NCBI GenBank assembly: GCA_017536555.1
Contig: JAFXHE010000008.1
Span: forward strand, 62,001-126,000
Source: Alistipes sp.
Lineage (GTDB): Bacteria > Bacteroidota > Bacteroidia > Bacteroidales > Rikenellaceae
Reading direction: 5' to 3'
DNA length: 64,000 bases
This document shows, piece by piece, positions 8,410 to 16,790 of this stretch. A program made the translations under genes and the position numbers. Numbering within the stretch: position 1 is the first letter of the stretch; each line of letters starts with the position of its first letter. The notes under the pieces were generated by a model. It was not told the origin of the DNA, ran no database searches, and worked only from the letters and a program-made list of their open reading frames with translations.

Positions 8410-9438
8410 TTACTCGTTTCGCACCTCAACCTTCTTTCCATCTGACAGACGTACAAACGAGGTGATTGCAACATCCTCGCCTGCCTCAACACCCTCAAGG
8501 ATATCTATCTTGTTACCTACGCGGCGACCATCCTTAACAAAGCGGAACTCTGCAACGCCATCCTTGATAACATATACAAAACGCTCCGATGAGCCTGCCT
8601 GCTTCTGCACAGCCACGTCGTCAACCATAACACCCTCGCGCTGACCCATATTGAAGGTAGCACGTGCATACATACCAGGGCGCAAACGCTCGTTAGAGTT
8701 GGGAATAGTAATCTCAACAGCAAATGTACGAGTAGCAGCATCCAGCGCAGGGTTGATACGTGACACCTTACCCTCGAACTTCTCGCCAGGGAAGATATCA
8801 ACCTCGATATCTACACGCTGCCCAACCTTCACAACGGGGTAGTACTGCTCCGACACGTTTGCCATAACCTTAAGCTTGTTAATCTGCATAATATGGAGGA
8901 TGGGAGCTGCAGCAAAGAGGTCGCCAGGCTCAAAGTTACGTGCGGTAACAACGCCCGAGATAGGCGACTTGATAGTAGAGTTCTTGCGCAAGTTCTCAAC
9001 AACCTCCTTCTGCAAGTCGAGGGTATTCTTGAGCTGTGTCAACTCCTGATCAGAGATACCTCCCACCTCGTGTACAGGCACCATACGGTTGTAAGTATCC
9101 TGTGTAGTAGCGAGGTTAAGCTCCTGCTGCTTGAGGGTGGTCTGGTCGAGGGTTACAACAACCTGACCTGCATATACTCTATCACCTACATCAACAGTGA
9201 TATTGTCAATGTGCAGACCCTGTGCTGCAGGGGTAATATCATTCTCCTTGAAAGGCAAAATCTCCGAGGTGTATGTCTCGGTGAGGTCTACCGACATAGA
9301 CTCTGCCTTTATGGTCTTTACAACCACCGCACTCTCAACAGCAGCACTCTCTGTCTCGCTCTGCTTGGCACTCTTTGTGTTGCAAGCTACAACCGATGCA
9401 GCTACAACCAACAACATTAAACTCTTCTTCATAACCAT
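8410..9438 (-). CDS. RND periplasmic adaptor (membrane fusion protein), lipoprotein
   Basis: A 342-aa adaptor linking the RND pump to the outer-membrane channel. The N-terminus has a short basic and hydrophobic signal with a lipobox ending in VVAC (Cys19), so it should be lipid-anchored. The order is that of HlyD/AcrA proteins: lipoyl-like half (GLHIDNITVDVGDRV), coiled-coil hairpin (about residues 90-140), second lipoyl half (KSPISGVVTARNFEPGD), beta-barrel and membrane-proximal domain. An in-frame ATG two codons downstream (9432) is an equally possible start. The gap to the TolC-like gene is 34 bp. Confidence 0.9.
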   Translation of the reverse strand: MVMKKSLMLLVVAASVVACNTKSAKQSETESAAVESAVVVKTIKAESMSVDLTETYTSEILPFKENDITPAAQGLHIDNITVDVGDRVYAGQVVVTLDQTTLKQQELNLATTQDTYNRMVPVHEVGGISDQELTQLKNTLDLQKEVVENLRKNSTIKSPISGVVTARNFEPGDLFAAAPILHIMQINKLKVMANVSEQYYPVVKVGQRVDIEVDIFPGEKFEGKVSRINPALDAATRTFAVEITIPNSNERLRPGMYARATFNMGQREGVMVDDVAVQKQAGSSERFVYVIKDGVAEFRFVKDGRRVGNKIDILEGVEAGEDVAITSFVRLSDGKKVEVRNE

Positions 9439-9472
9439 TAATATATTTTACTCATTTATAAACGTGTTTGGG

Positions 9473-10864
9473 TTACTCAACTGTGGGTGTGTCAACATAT
9501 ATGTTTGTTCCCAACACCTTCTCATACTCTGCCTGTGCCGAGAGGTAATTATATATCGACTGCGAGTAGTTGAGCTGCGCCTGTGTCATCGACAGCTGCG
9601 CACTGTTAAGCTCAAGAATGGTACCTGCGCCTGCATTGTAGCGCGCATAAGATATCTCATACGCCTTATTTGCCTGCTCCACAGTAAGCTCGTTTGAGAG
9701 CATTGTCTCACGTGCTGTAAGCAGGGTATTGATAGCCTGCTGCACCTGGAGCTTGATACCCTCCTCGGCGTACTCGCGCTGAAGGGCAAGCTGTGCCTTC
9801 TGATTGCGCACCTCACGCAGCTGGTTGGTCTTCTTGAAACCTGCGAAGAGAGGCACAGATATCTGCGCACCTACGCTAATGGGGAACTGACCCCAGAACT
9901 TCGACTGCTGGGGAACCGCCATACCTGCACCTGCGCCACCACCCATAAGACCGCTCAAGTCAACGCGCTCCTGCAAGATGTATGACACCGAGCCAAAGGC
10001 TGCGATAGTCGGCATACGTGTAGTCTGAATAAGTTTCTCCTGATGGTCGAGTAGCTCCTGCTGCAACTCAAGAGTCTTTAGCGTGGTGTTCTGCGAAACA
10101 TCTGTCGAGTAGTCCTCACCCAAAAGCACCTCGTCGCGGAAATCATCCAACGAGCCAGATAGCTCGATATCGGTAGACTCGGGCAACGAGAGGTACATCT
10201 TAAGCTGAAGTTTGGTAATCTCTATACCATTCTTCGCCTGCAACACCTGTGGCTGAAGGTTGCTCAACTGCACCTGTGCCGTGATATAGTCATACTCGGC
10301 AGCAAGACCATTCTCATAGAGGCTCTTGGTGTTATCCACAACACGCTGTGTAGTAGCTATCGCCTCCTGCAACACTGTGAGCGACTGCTCTGCAAGCAAC
10401 ACATTGTAGTATGCTGAACGCACAGCAGCAACAAGGTCGATACGGCTGGCACGAGCACTCTCAACGGCTGTCGCCATCTGTGTACGGTTAAGTTTCATCT
10501 GGCGATACACCGACGGCACAAACAACGGAAGGGCGATGTTACCCGATGCGTTAACGGTATTCTTACCACCAAATGAAAAGCCCTCCGCCATCTCTTGACG
10601 ACGAATAGAGTAGGCATACTGTCCCGATAGGTCAACCTGCGGATAGAGCGTCGATACGGTCTGCTTGCGCACATAGTCGTAACGCTCAATCTCAAGGTTT
10701 GCCACCTTAATTGTAGGGTTGTCGTTAAGTGCAATCTCGATAGCCTCCTCCAATGTTAGAGTTAGCTGCATATTGCCACCCTCGTCAACAGACAAATTCG
10801 CTTGAGCGTATGTCACACCTATAGACATAATGCTCACACAAATCATCAAAAATAACTTTTTCAT
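9473..10864 (-). CDS. TolC-like outer-membrane efflux protein
   Basis: A 463-aa outer-membrane channel of the tripartite RND system. The signal peptide runs to about residue 20 (MKKLFLMICVSIMSIGVTYA). Two outer-membrane-efflux repeats follow, each with long helical stretches and conserved segments such as LTLEEAIEIALNDNPTIKVA and NLEIERYDYVRKQTV in the first, and SVPLFAGFKKTNQLREVRNQ in the second. The length is normal for the family. It is the first structural gene after the TetR regulator (64-bp gap) and before the adaptor, so the operon order is regulator, channel, adaptor, pump, PII-like protein. Confidence 0.92.
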   Translation of the reverse strand: MKKLFLMICVSIMSIGVTYAQANLSVDEGGNMQLTLTLEEAIEIALNDNPTIKVANLEIERYDYVRKQTVSTLYPQVDLSGQYAYSIRRQEMAEGFSFGGKNTVNASGNIALPLFVPSVYRQMKLNRTQMATAVESARASRIDLVAAVRSAYYNVLLAEQSLTVLQEAIATTQRVVDNTKSLYENGLAAEYDYITAQVQLSNLQPQVLQAKNGIEITKLQLKMYLSLPESTDIELSGSLDDFRDEVLLGEDYSTDVSQNTTLKTLELQQELLDHQEKLIQTTRMPTIAAFGSVSYILQERVDLSGLMGGGAGAGMAVPQQSKFWGQFPISVGAQISVPLFAGFKKTNQLREVRNQKAQLALQREYAEEGIKLQVQQAINTLLTARETMLSNELTVEQANKAYEISYARYNAGAGTILELNSAQLSMTQAQLNYSQSIYNYLSAQAEYEKVLGTNIYVDTPTVE

Positions 10865-10928
10865 CTTACCTATTATATATTTATTATTAGTTCACGTTTA
10901 GCTATGCTCACACCTTCAGTATATCTCT

Positions 10929-11561
10929 CTATAACGTATTAGGAGCTGGAATATTGCCAAAATAGCATCTATAACACCTATCAAAGACCTCTATACCCTC
11001 CACCGTGCATAGCCCACGAATGAAGATAATGAGCGAGTATGACATCGCAGACAACAACTCAAGCGAGTTGCGCGCCTCGAAGGTCTCGGGGAGCATAATG
11101 CCCTGAACGCTCTGTGATATAATATTTACCACAAAGTCGCAATCCGAAGTCTCGGTCATATATCCCTTTGCAACACAGTAGTTCAGCCACTTCTTAAGAT
11201 TTTGCTTCTCATAGACATCGTCGCAACGCAACTTCTCCACTACTCGCGGATAGAAACGCTTCATATTGCGATGCATACGGCTTACCGTTGGAGCACCCTC
11301 AATCATATCGCGTAGCGAGAGCAACATTATCTCCAGGGGGTCGTTAAGCTCGGCTATCTGGCGCGTACGGCGGCTCTTATTCTGCTGGGCATACAACAAC
11401 ATACTCTGATACAACAACTCCTCCTTGTCCCCAAACAACTCGTAGAGTGTACGTTTAGAGATGCTCAACTCTTGTGCTATATCGTCCATGCGCACAGCCT
11501 TAATTCCCTGTGCCACAAACATCTTCATTGCGTGCTCAACAATAATATCCTTCTGTGTCAT
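10929..11561 (-). CDS. TetR/AcrR family transcriptional regulator of the RND operon
   Basis: A 210-aa repressor-type protein. The N-terminal helix-turn-helix spans about residues 5-50 (HAMKMFVAQGIKAVRMDDIA, then SISKRTLYELFGDKEEL), followed by an all-helical ligand-binding domain. I place the start at the ATG at 11561 and not at the upstream in-frame codon near 11612, because a good promoter (11583-11613) lies between them and would exclude the longer start. It heads the efflux operon, so autoregulation and control of the pump genes are likely, though no operator palindrome was identified. Confidence 0.88.
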   Translation of the reverse strand: MTQKDIIVEHAMKMFVAQGIKAVRMDDIAQELSISKRTLYELFGDKEELLYQSMLLYAQQNKSRRTRQIAELNDPLEIMLLSLRDMIEGAPTVSRMHRNMKRFYPRVVEKLRCDDVYEKQNLKKWLNYCVAKGYMTETSDCDFVVNIISQSVQGIMLPETFEARNSLELLSAMSYSLIIFIRGLCTVEGIEVFDRCYRCYFGNIPAPNTL

Positions 11562-11582
11562 AAAACGTAGTTTTACACGGTG

Positions 11583-11613
11583 CAAATATAGCAACGAAAA
11601 CTTTAAAAACAAA
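11583..11613 (-). promoter_or_regulatory. Promoter of tetR-RND operon
   Basis: On the minus strand TTTG (11613-11610), a 19-bp spacer and TATATTTG (11590-11583) form a near-perfect Bacteroidota promoter. The predicted start near 11576 gives a short leader of about 15 nt before the ATG at 11561. Confidence 0.75.
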
Positions 11614-11710
11614 AAAAGTTTTCAAATTTTACACCAAATACCTCCCTGCAGATACAACATAGGGATATTAGAACAATTTTAGAGCAGGCTCAACGTACGC
11701 TACGCAGATA

Positions 11711-11745
11711 AAAATATGGGCTGACCGAAGATTCAGCCAGCCCAT
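11711..11745 (-). terminator. Terminator of the POT transporter gene
   Basis: An 8-bp stem (11716-11723 with 11738-11745) is followed on the minus strand by TTTT. It separates the transporter from the tetR promoter region downstream of it. Confidence 0.6.
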
Positions 11746-11767
11746 TGTGCGATATGTGTTAGTAGGA

Positions 11768-13303
11768 TTATGCGTTAGTCACGCGCTCCAACCACTTAAC
11801 CATACCAAGCATAATACCCATAGATACGAGGCAGACGGTGAGGAACACTGTCCAGCAGATCCAGATAGGTGCTGCGTTGTAGATAAGTGGACCAATCCAC
11901 AAAAGCAAGTTACCTACCGCAGTAGCACCAAGCCACAAGCCCTGACACAAACCGAGCATATGCTTGGGAGCAACCTTCGATACAAATGATAGACCCAGCG
12001 GCGAGATAAAGAGCTCGGCAACAGTCAAGAAGAAGTAGAGTACGAAGAGTACCCAGGGGCCAGAGAGCTCAACACCCTCGGCACGAGCCTCGGTAGCTGA
12101 AGGATAACCCATAATGTATGAGTAGATAGCCAAGAATACGTAAGCAGTACCTGCGATAGCCATACCGATAGCAATCTTACGAGGAGTAGAGATATACTTA
12201 CCACGACGACCAAGAGCACCAAATACCCACATTACAACGGGAGTGAGAACAATCACGTAGAATGGGTTAAGAGCCTGCCATACCTCGGGAGCAACGCTAT
12301 CAGACTTCACGAAGTCACGTGCGAACATTGAGAGTGAAGTACCGTTCTGGTGGAATGCGAACCAGAAGAAGATAGCGATAGCGAGCACTGCGAAGAGGGC
12401 ATACATACGCTGCTTAATCTCCTTTGCTGCTGCCTTACGCTCCTCGGGAGTGTAGTCAACAGATACAGCTGCAGCCTTCTTTGCGGGTGTCGGGAAACGC
12501 TTGCGTGTTGCGATGAAGATTGTCAACGAGATAAGCATTGCAGCAACAGATGCGATAAACGAGTAGTGGATACCCTCGTTGAATACCTGAAGGTAGTCGC
12601 CGCAGAATGTTGCAATGTTACCATCTGCAGTCAAGCCTGACTCTGTTGCAAGCTTTGTAAGCTGCTCGGTAACTGCGCCTGTCTCCTGATACTGGTGGCA
12701 GAGAGCGGGAAGCTGTGCATTGTATACCATATCGTGAGCCTTCAACCACCACTCGCGGAGCAACGGAGCAACGAAGGGAGCGATAACACCACCAATGTTG
12801 ATAAATACGTAGAAGATCTGGAAACCAGAGTCACGCTTATCCTTGGCAGCCTTCAAAGCCGCTTCGCCCTGCTTTGCAGCATCAGCCTCAAGGTTGTCAT
12901 ACATCTGACCAACAATTGCCTGCAAGTTACCCTTAAAAAGACCATTACCAAAAGCAATGATGAACAATGCCAAGCAGGTCAAGGGCAAAAGCCAAGAGAT
13001 ATTGTTAGATGTAGCGAGGATAGGAATAGACAACAAAACATAACCTGTTGCCATAACCATCAAACCCGCCATAATGGTACCCTTGTAGTTCTGGGTCTTA
13101 TCGGCGATATAACCACCAACAAGTGCCAAGATGTAGATACCAGCATAGAAGAATGAGTAGATAAGCGAGCTTGTCTCCTCACTCAAACCAAACTTCGAGC
13201 AGAGGAACAAAACAAGAACGGCGTTCATGATGTAGTAACCAAAACGCTCACCCATGTTACTGAGAGCCGCTGCTAAAAGACCTTTAGGATGTCCTTTGAA
13301 CAT
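11768..13303 (-). CDS. POT-family proton-dependent oligopeptide transporter
   Basis: A 511-aa major-facilitator protein of the inner membrane with about 12-14 membrane segments. The POT signature ERFGYY lies at about residues 19-24, and the loop ADKTQNYKGTIMAG follows the third helix. These symporters import di- and tripeptides with protons. A hydrophilic insert at about residues 145-220 (rich in Ala, Lys and Gln) resembles the extended loop of Bacteroidota members of the family. The gene is transcribed alone: a divergent promoter region lies upstream and a terminator downstream. Confidence 0.9.
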   Translation of the reverse strand: MFKGHPKGLLAAALSNMGERFGYYIMNAVLVLFLCSKFGLSEETSSLIYSFFYAGIYILALVGGYIADKTQNYKGTIMAGLMVMATGYVLLSIPILATSNNISWLLPLTCLALFIIAFGNGLFKGNLQAIVGQMYDNLEADAAKQGEAALKAAKDKRDSGFQIFYVFINIGGVIAPFVAPLLREWWLKAHDMVYNAQLPALCHQYQETGAVTEQLTKLATESGLTADGNIATFCGDYLQVFNEGIHYSFIASVAAMLISLTIFIATRKRFPTPAKKAAAVSVDYTPEERKAAAKEIKQRMYALFAVLAIAIFFWFAFHQNGTSLSMFARDFVKSDSVAPEVWQALNPFYVIVLTPVVMWVFGALGRRGKYISTPRKIAIGMAIAGTAYVFLAIYSYIMGYPSATEARAEGVELSGPWVLFVLYFFLTVAELFISPLGLSFVSKVAPKHMLGLCQGLWLGATAVGNLLLWIGPLIYNAAPIWICWTVFLTVCLVSMGIMLGMVKWLERVTNA

Positions 13304-13372
13304 AGTAAAAAAAAGATTTAGTTAATATAAATTTGTTTAGTTATTGTTATTCAATTAACACTTTATATTGGG

Positions 13373-13401
13373 CAAATATACAAAAATTTTTCGTATCTTT
13401 G
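13373..13401. promoter_or_regulatory. Divergent -7 boxes for the POT and glgB genes
   Basis: The minus strand carries TATATTTG (13380-13373) toward the transporter and the plus strand TATCTTTG (13394-13401) toward glgB. The two -7 boxes are only 13 bp apart, so the two promoters must overlap and could compete. The -33 elements are weak in both directions. Confidence 0.55.
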
Positions 13402-13422
13402 CATAAATCAAACTAAAAAAGC

Positions 13423-15453
13423 ATGAAAACTCAAAATAAACGTCTGGCAATGGTTGAAGCTGATGAGTGGTTACACCCTGTTGAGGATGAAATCAATCGC
13501 CGCTACAATATGTATATCAGCCGCTTGGAGGATATAGAGAAGTCCTCTGGCTCGTTAGTGGATTATGCTAACGGTCACCGCTACTATGGCTGGCAGCGTG
13601 ACGAGCAGATGAAGGGTTGGTGGTTTAGAGAGTGGCTCCCCGAGGCAAAGGATGTCTACATCTTTGGCGACTTCAACTCTTGGCAGCGCACACAGCTCCG
13701 CCTGCAACCCAATCGTGGCGTGTGGAGCATCTTCCTGCCCGACGCAATGTATGCCGATAGACTTGTCGACGGCTCACTATACAAGCTACACATCCACGGC
13801 AACAATGGCTGGCGTGACCGCATCCCCGCATACGCCAAGCGAGTTGTTCAAGATGATGCGACCAAGAACTATACCGCACAATTCATCGTCGAGCATCCCT
13901 ACGACTGGAAGCACGACGATTTCCGTGCGCCAAAGGTTGGCGAGCTACTTATATACGAAGCACACGTAGGAATGGCACAAGAGGAGGAGAAGGTGGGCAC
14001 ATACGTCGAGTTCCGCGACAATATCCTTCCGCGCATCAAGGCGGCGGGGTACAATGCCGTGCAGCTTATGGCTATCGCCGAGCACCCCTACTATGGCTCA
14101 TTCGGCTACCACGTATCCAACTTCTTTGCACCGTCATCACGCTTCGGCACACCCGACGAGCTGCGCTCACTTGTAGACCGCGCCCACGAGTTAGGCATCG
14201 CAGTAATTATGGATTTGGTACACGCCCACTATGTGAAGAACTACGACGAGGGTATAAATGCCCTCGATGGCTCGGATCACCACTACTCGAAGAGTGGCGA
14301 CGCGGGATACCAGAAGTACTGGGACTCTATGGTCTTTGACTACGGCAAGCACGCTGTGGAGCACTTCCTGCTCTCTAACGTCAAGTATTGGCTCGAGGAG
14401 TTCCACTTCGACGGCTACCGCTTCGATGGCGTGACATCTATGCTCTACCACCACTTTGGATATGTCGACTTTGACTGCCGCGAGCGCTTCTTCGATGAGG
14501 GGGTAAACCGCGAGGCTATTGTATACCTTACCCTCGCCAATAAGCTCATTCACGAGATACGTCCCGACGCTATCACCATTGCCGAGGATGTCAGCGGAAT
14601 GCCTGGAAGCTGCGTAAAGCCCGAGGATGGCGGTATGGGCTTCGACTACCGCCTCGCAATGGCGATACCCGACTTCTGGATCAAGCTCCTCAAGGAGCAG
14701 CGCGACGAGGATTGGAACATCTGGGAGATGTGGTCGGTGATGACAAATCGTCTGCCCAGCGTGCGCACAGTGGCGTATGCCGAGTCGCACGACCAGGCAC
14801 TTGTAGGCGATAAGACCATAGCTTTCCGCCTGATGGACAAGGAGATGTACTTTGCTATGGATCGTGCTTCGGAGAACCTTATCATTGACCGTGGAATGGC
14901 ACTCCATAAGATGATACGCCTGATGACGATAACCACAGGTGGCGAGGCATACCTCAACTTTATGGGAAACGAGTTCGGTCACCCCGAGTGGATAGACTTC
15001 CCGCGCGAGGGCAACGGCTGGTCGTGTAAGCACGCACGCCGCCAATGGTCGCTCGCCGAGAATGGCTTCTTGCGCTACGCCCTGCTAAATGAGTTCGATC
15101 GCGCTATGATAGAGATGGTCAAGGAGTACGGTGTGCTCGGCGACGGCTACCCCTATCAGCACCTTATGGACGAGCATAACAAGACTATGGTCTACTCGCA
15201 CAAGGGGCTGCTATTTGTGCTTAACTGGCACCCGACAGCCTCAATACCCGACTATGAGTTGCCCGTGCCGTGGGCAGGTAAGTACACTGCACTCTTCTCA
15301 ACCGACGAGAAGCGTTTTGGAGGCTTGGAGCGCGCCGATATCAAGAGCGAGCACTTCACGACAACGCACAAGCGCGAGGATGGCTCGGAGTACTACACAA
15401 TAACAATTTACAACACTTCGCGCACTGGATTAGTGCTTAAGTGGGAGAAGTAA
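13423..15453 (+). CDS. glgB: 1,4-alpha-glucan branching enzyme (eukaryote-type GH13)
   Basis: Makes alpha-1,6 branches in glycogen by cleaving and transferring alpha-1,4 chains; cytoplasmic. The 676-aa protein has an N-terminal CBM48-like region (about residues 55-160, FREWLPEAKDVYIFGDFNSW), a GH13 barrel and a C-terminal alpha-amylase beta domain. Catalytic residues are seen: nucleophile D335 in YRFDGVTS, acid/base E388 in IAEDVSG and D457 in ESHDQAL. The segment SFGYHVSNFFAPSSRFGTPD and the length resemble eukaryotic GBE1-like enzymes, the form usual in Bacteroides relatives. No glycogen synthase or phosphorylase is nearby. Confidence 0.92.
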   Translation: MKTQNKRLAMVEADEWLHPVEDEINRRYNMYISRLEDIEKSSGSLVDYANGHRYYGWQRDEQMKGWWFREWLPEAKDVYIFGDFNSWQRTQLRLQPNRGVWSIFLPDAMYADRLVDGSLYKLHIHGNNGWRDRIPAYAKRVVQDDATKNYTAQFIVEHPYDWKHDDFRAPKVGELLIYEAHVGMAQEEEKVGTYVEFRDNILPRIKAAGYNAVQLMAIAEHPYYGSFGYHVSNFFAPSSRFGTPDELRSLVDRAHELGIAVIMDLVHAHYVKNYDEGINALDGSDHHYSKSGDAGYQKYWDSMVFDYGKHAVEHFLLSNVKYWLEEFHFDGYRFDGVTSMLYHHFGYVDFDCRERFFDEGVNREAIVYLTLANKLIHEIRPDAITIAEDVSGMPGSCVKPEDGGMGFDYRLAMAIPDFWIKLLKEQRDEDWNIWEMWSVMTNRLPSVRTVAYAESHDQALVGDKTIAFRLMDKEMYFAMDRASENLIIDRGMALHKMIRLMTITTGGEAYLNFMGNEFGHPEWIDFPREGNGWSCKHARRQWSLAENGFLRYALLNEFDRAMIEMVKEYGVLGDGYPYQHLMDEHNKTMVYSHKGLLFVLNWHPTASIPDYELPVPWAGKYTALFSTDEKRFGGLERADIKSEHFTTTHKREDGSEYYTITIYNTSRTGLVLKWEK

Positions 15454-15480
15454 CACGCTTAAAAAAGAGATACTACAACG

Positions 15481-16362
15481 ATGATAAAGAACATACGCAT
15501 TGCTCTTACTACCACCGTTGCCATTATTGCGGCATACGGCATCGGTTATGCTGCACCCGCAGATAACGCGACACGTAACATATCACACACCTCAACGCTA
15601 TCTACCCCCGACGAGACCCCCGCAGGCGACCCCGCAAAGGCGCACCGCATAGTGATTTCAAAGGAGACGATGACGCTCAACCTCTACGACAGCGAGGAGA
15701 AGCTGATATGCTCATTCCCCGTTGCCATAGGCAAGAACGCTGGCAACAAGCGTCACGTGGGCGATATGAAGACCCCCGAGGGCAAGTTCACCGTGCAGCA
15801 GATACAAGCCTCGGATCGCTGGACACACGATTTTGGCGACGGCAAGGGGAAGATTAAGGGCTGCTACGGCAACTGGTTTATACGCCTTAAGACCCCACCA
15901 CATAAGGGCATTGGCATACACGGCACACACGACCCCGAGTCTATTGGTACACGTGCCACCGAGGGGTGCATACGTCTACACAACAGCGACCTCGACAGCC
16001 TCAAGCCTATGGTACACGTCGGTATGAGCGTTGTTATCGAGGCGGCTACTGCCGACCGCATTGAGGATGCCAAGCAGGACGACATATCTACCGACAATTT
16101 CAAGGTGGCTGTCGACGTTAAGCCCAGTGAGGGGCTTATACCTGCCGAGGAGCCTGTGAAGGTTGCTGCGGAGGAGTCTAAAGCCACACCCACCACCCCC
16201 GCCGAGCCGAAAGAGGGCGAGGTGTGGCACACGGTGGCCGATGGCGACCTTGTGGGTGCTATAGCCATCAAGTACGGTGTGTCGACGGCACAAATCAAGG
16301 AACTTAACCCCGATATAAATATCGACCGCATATCTATCGGTCAGCGCATACGCATCAAGTAG
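15481..16362 (+). CDS. L,D-transpeptidase (YkuD) with C-terminal LysM
   Basis: A 293-aa exported protein. The N-terminal signal peptide runs to about residue 25. The YkuD domain (about residues 55-190) contains GIGIHGTHDPESIG and the catalytic Cys163 in ATEGCIRLHN. A Pro/Ala/Glu-rich linker (about 215-250) leads to a LysM domain (about 248-293: VWHTVADGDLVGAIAIKYGV, ending in GQRIRIK) that should bind peptidoglycan. The enzyme class forms 3-3 cross-links or attaches proteins to diaminopimelate. It lies 27 bp after glgB and before a strong terminator, so the two may share a transcript although their roles are unrelated. Confidence 0.9.
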   Translation: MIKNIRIALTTTVAIIAAYGIGYAAPADNATRNISHTSTLSTPDETPAGDPAKAHRIVISKETMTLNLYDSEEKLICSFPVAIGKNAGNKRHVGDMKTPEGKFTVQQIQASDRWTHDFGDGKGKIKGCYGNWFIRLKTPPHKGIGIHGTHDPESIGTRATEGCIRLHNSDLDSLKPMVHVGMSVVIEAATADRIEDAKQDDISTDNFKVAVDVKPSEGLIPAEEPVKVAAEESKATPTTPAEPKEGEVWHTVADGDLVGAIAIKYGVSTAQIKELNPDINIDRISIGQRIRIK

Positions 16363-16382
16363 CCGAGGCTGCTTTGCGACAC

Positions 16383-16423
16383 AGAGGGTGGGTCTACGCA
16401 GGGTGACCCACCCTCTCTTTTTT
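16383..16423 (+). terminator. Intrinsic terminator after the L,D-transpeptidase gene
   Basis: A 12-bp perfect stem (16383-16394 with 16405-16416) with a 10-nt loop, followed by CTTTTTT. Confidence 0.85.
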
Positions 16424-16542
16424 GTGCTTTAGCGGCACATAGCACCTGCCTATCACCCCGCACATCAGCCCATTCGTCCACAAAATATGGCTGTTCGTCG
16501 TGAATGCGCGCTATGCGCATACGCGTAGCACTGTTTTTTACG

Positions 16543-16550
16543 TATCTTTG
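16543..16550 (+). promoter_or_regulatory. -7 box for the small peptide and SusE/F-like lipoprotein genes
   Basis: TATCTTTG matches the Bacteroidota -7 consensus and would start a transcript near 16556, about 70 nt before the 52-aa ORF. No convincing -33 element is seen. Confidence 0.5.
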
Positions 16551-16627
16551 CGCGATTTTTTACACCCCCCTTGAGGAGGTTGTAGCAGGTCAACTTGTGC
16601 AAACAATTAACATAAACATAAAACACA

Positions 16628-16786
16628 ATGAAAAAAATTAACCTAACGAAAACTGTACATAGCTCTGCCACGAGCTATGTAAGTCCCGCCATCGAGGTTG
16701 TGCTGGTAAGTGCCGAGCACGGCTATCAGATGAGCGCAGACGGTATTGAAGGCCCCTCTTATGACGAGGAGGATGTAGTGTGGTAA
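16628..16786 (+). CDS. 52-aa peptide of unknown function translationally coupled to a surface lipoprotein gene
   Basis: A 52-codon ORF from ATG 16628 to TAA 16784-16786. It starts with a Lys-rich MKKINLTKTV, then YVSPAIEVVLVSAEHGY, and ends in an acidic, aromatic tail (YDEEDVVW). There is no clear signal peptide or membrane segment. The shape (basic start, Y..P.IEV centre, E-G motif, acidic and Trp-rich tail) resembles short peptides I recall just upstream of fimbrillin-like and other surface lipoprotein genes in Bacteroidales, but I cannot name a family. The stop is 4 bp before the next ATG, and a GGAGG-like stretch lies inside its 3' end, which suggests translational coupling. Function unknown. 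Confidence 0.6.
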   Translation: MKKINLTKTVHSSATSYVSPAIEVVLVSAEHGYQMSADGIEGPSYDEEDVVW

Positions 16787-16790
16787 CCCA

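Noticed and set aside
10929..11612. Longer TetR start at about 11612
   Set aside because: A strong minus-strand promoter (11583-11613) lies between that codon and the family start at 11561, so the longer form would not be transcribed.
14191..15045. 284-codon open frame on the minus strand inside glgB
   Set aside because: It lies fully opposite a gene with all GH13 catalytic motifs, has no family resemblance and no start context; it is a by-product of codon bias in glgB.
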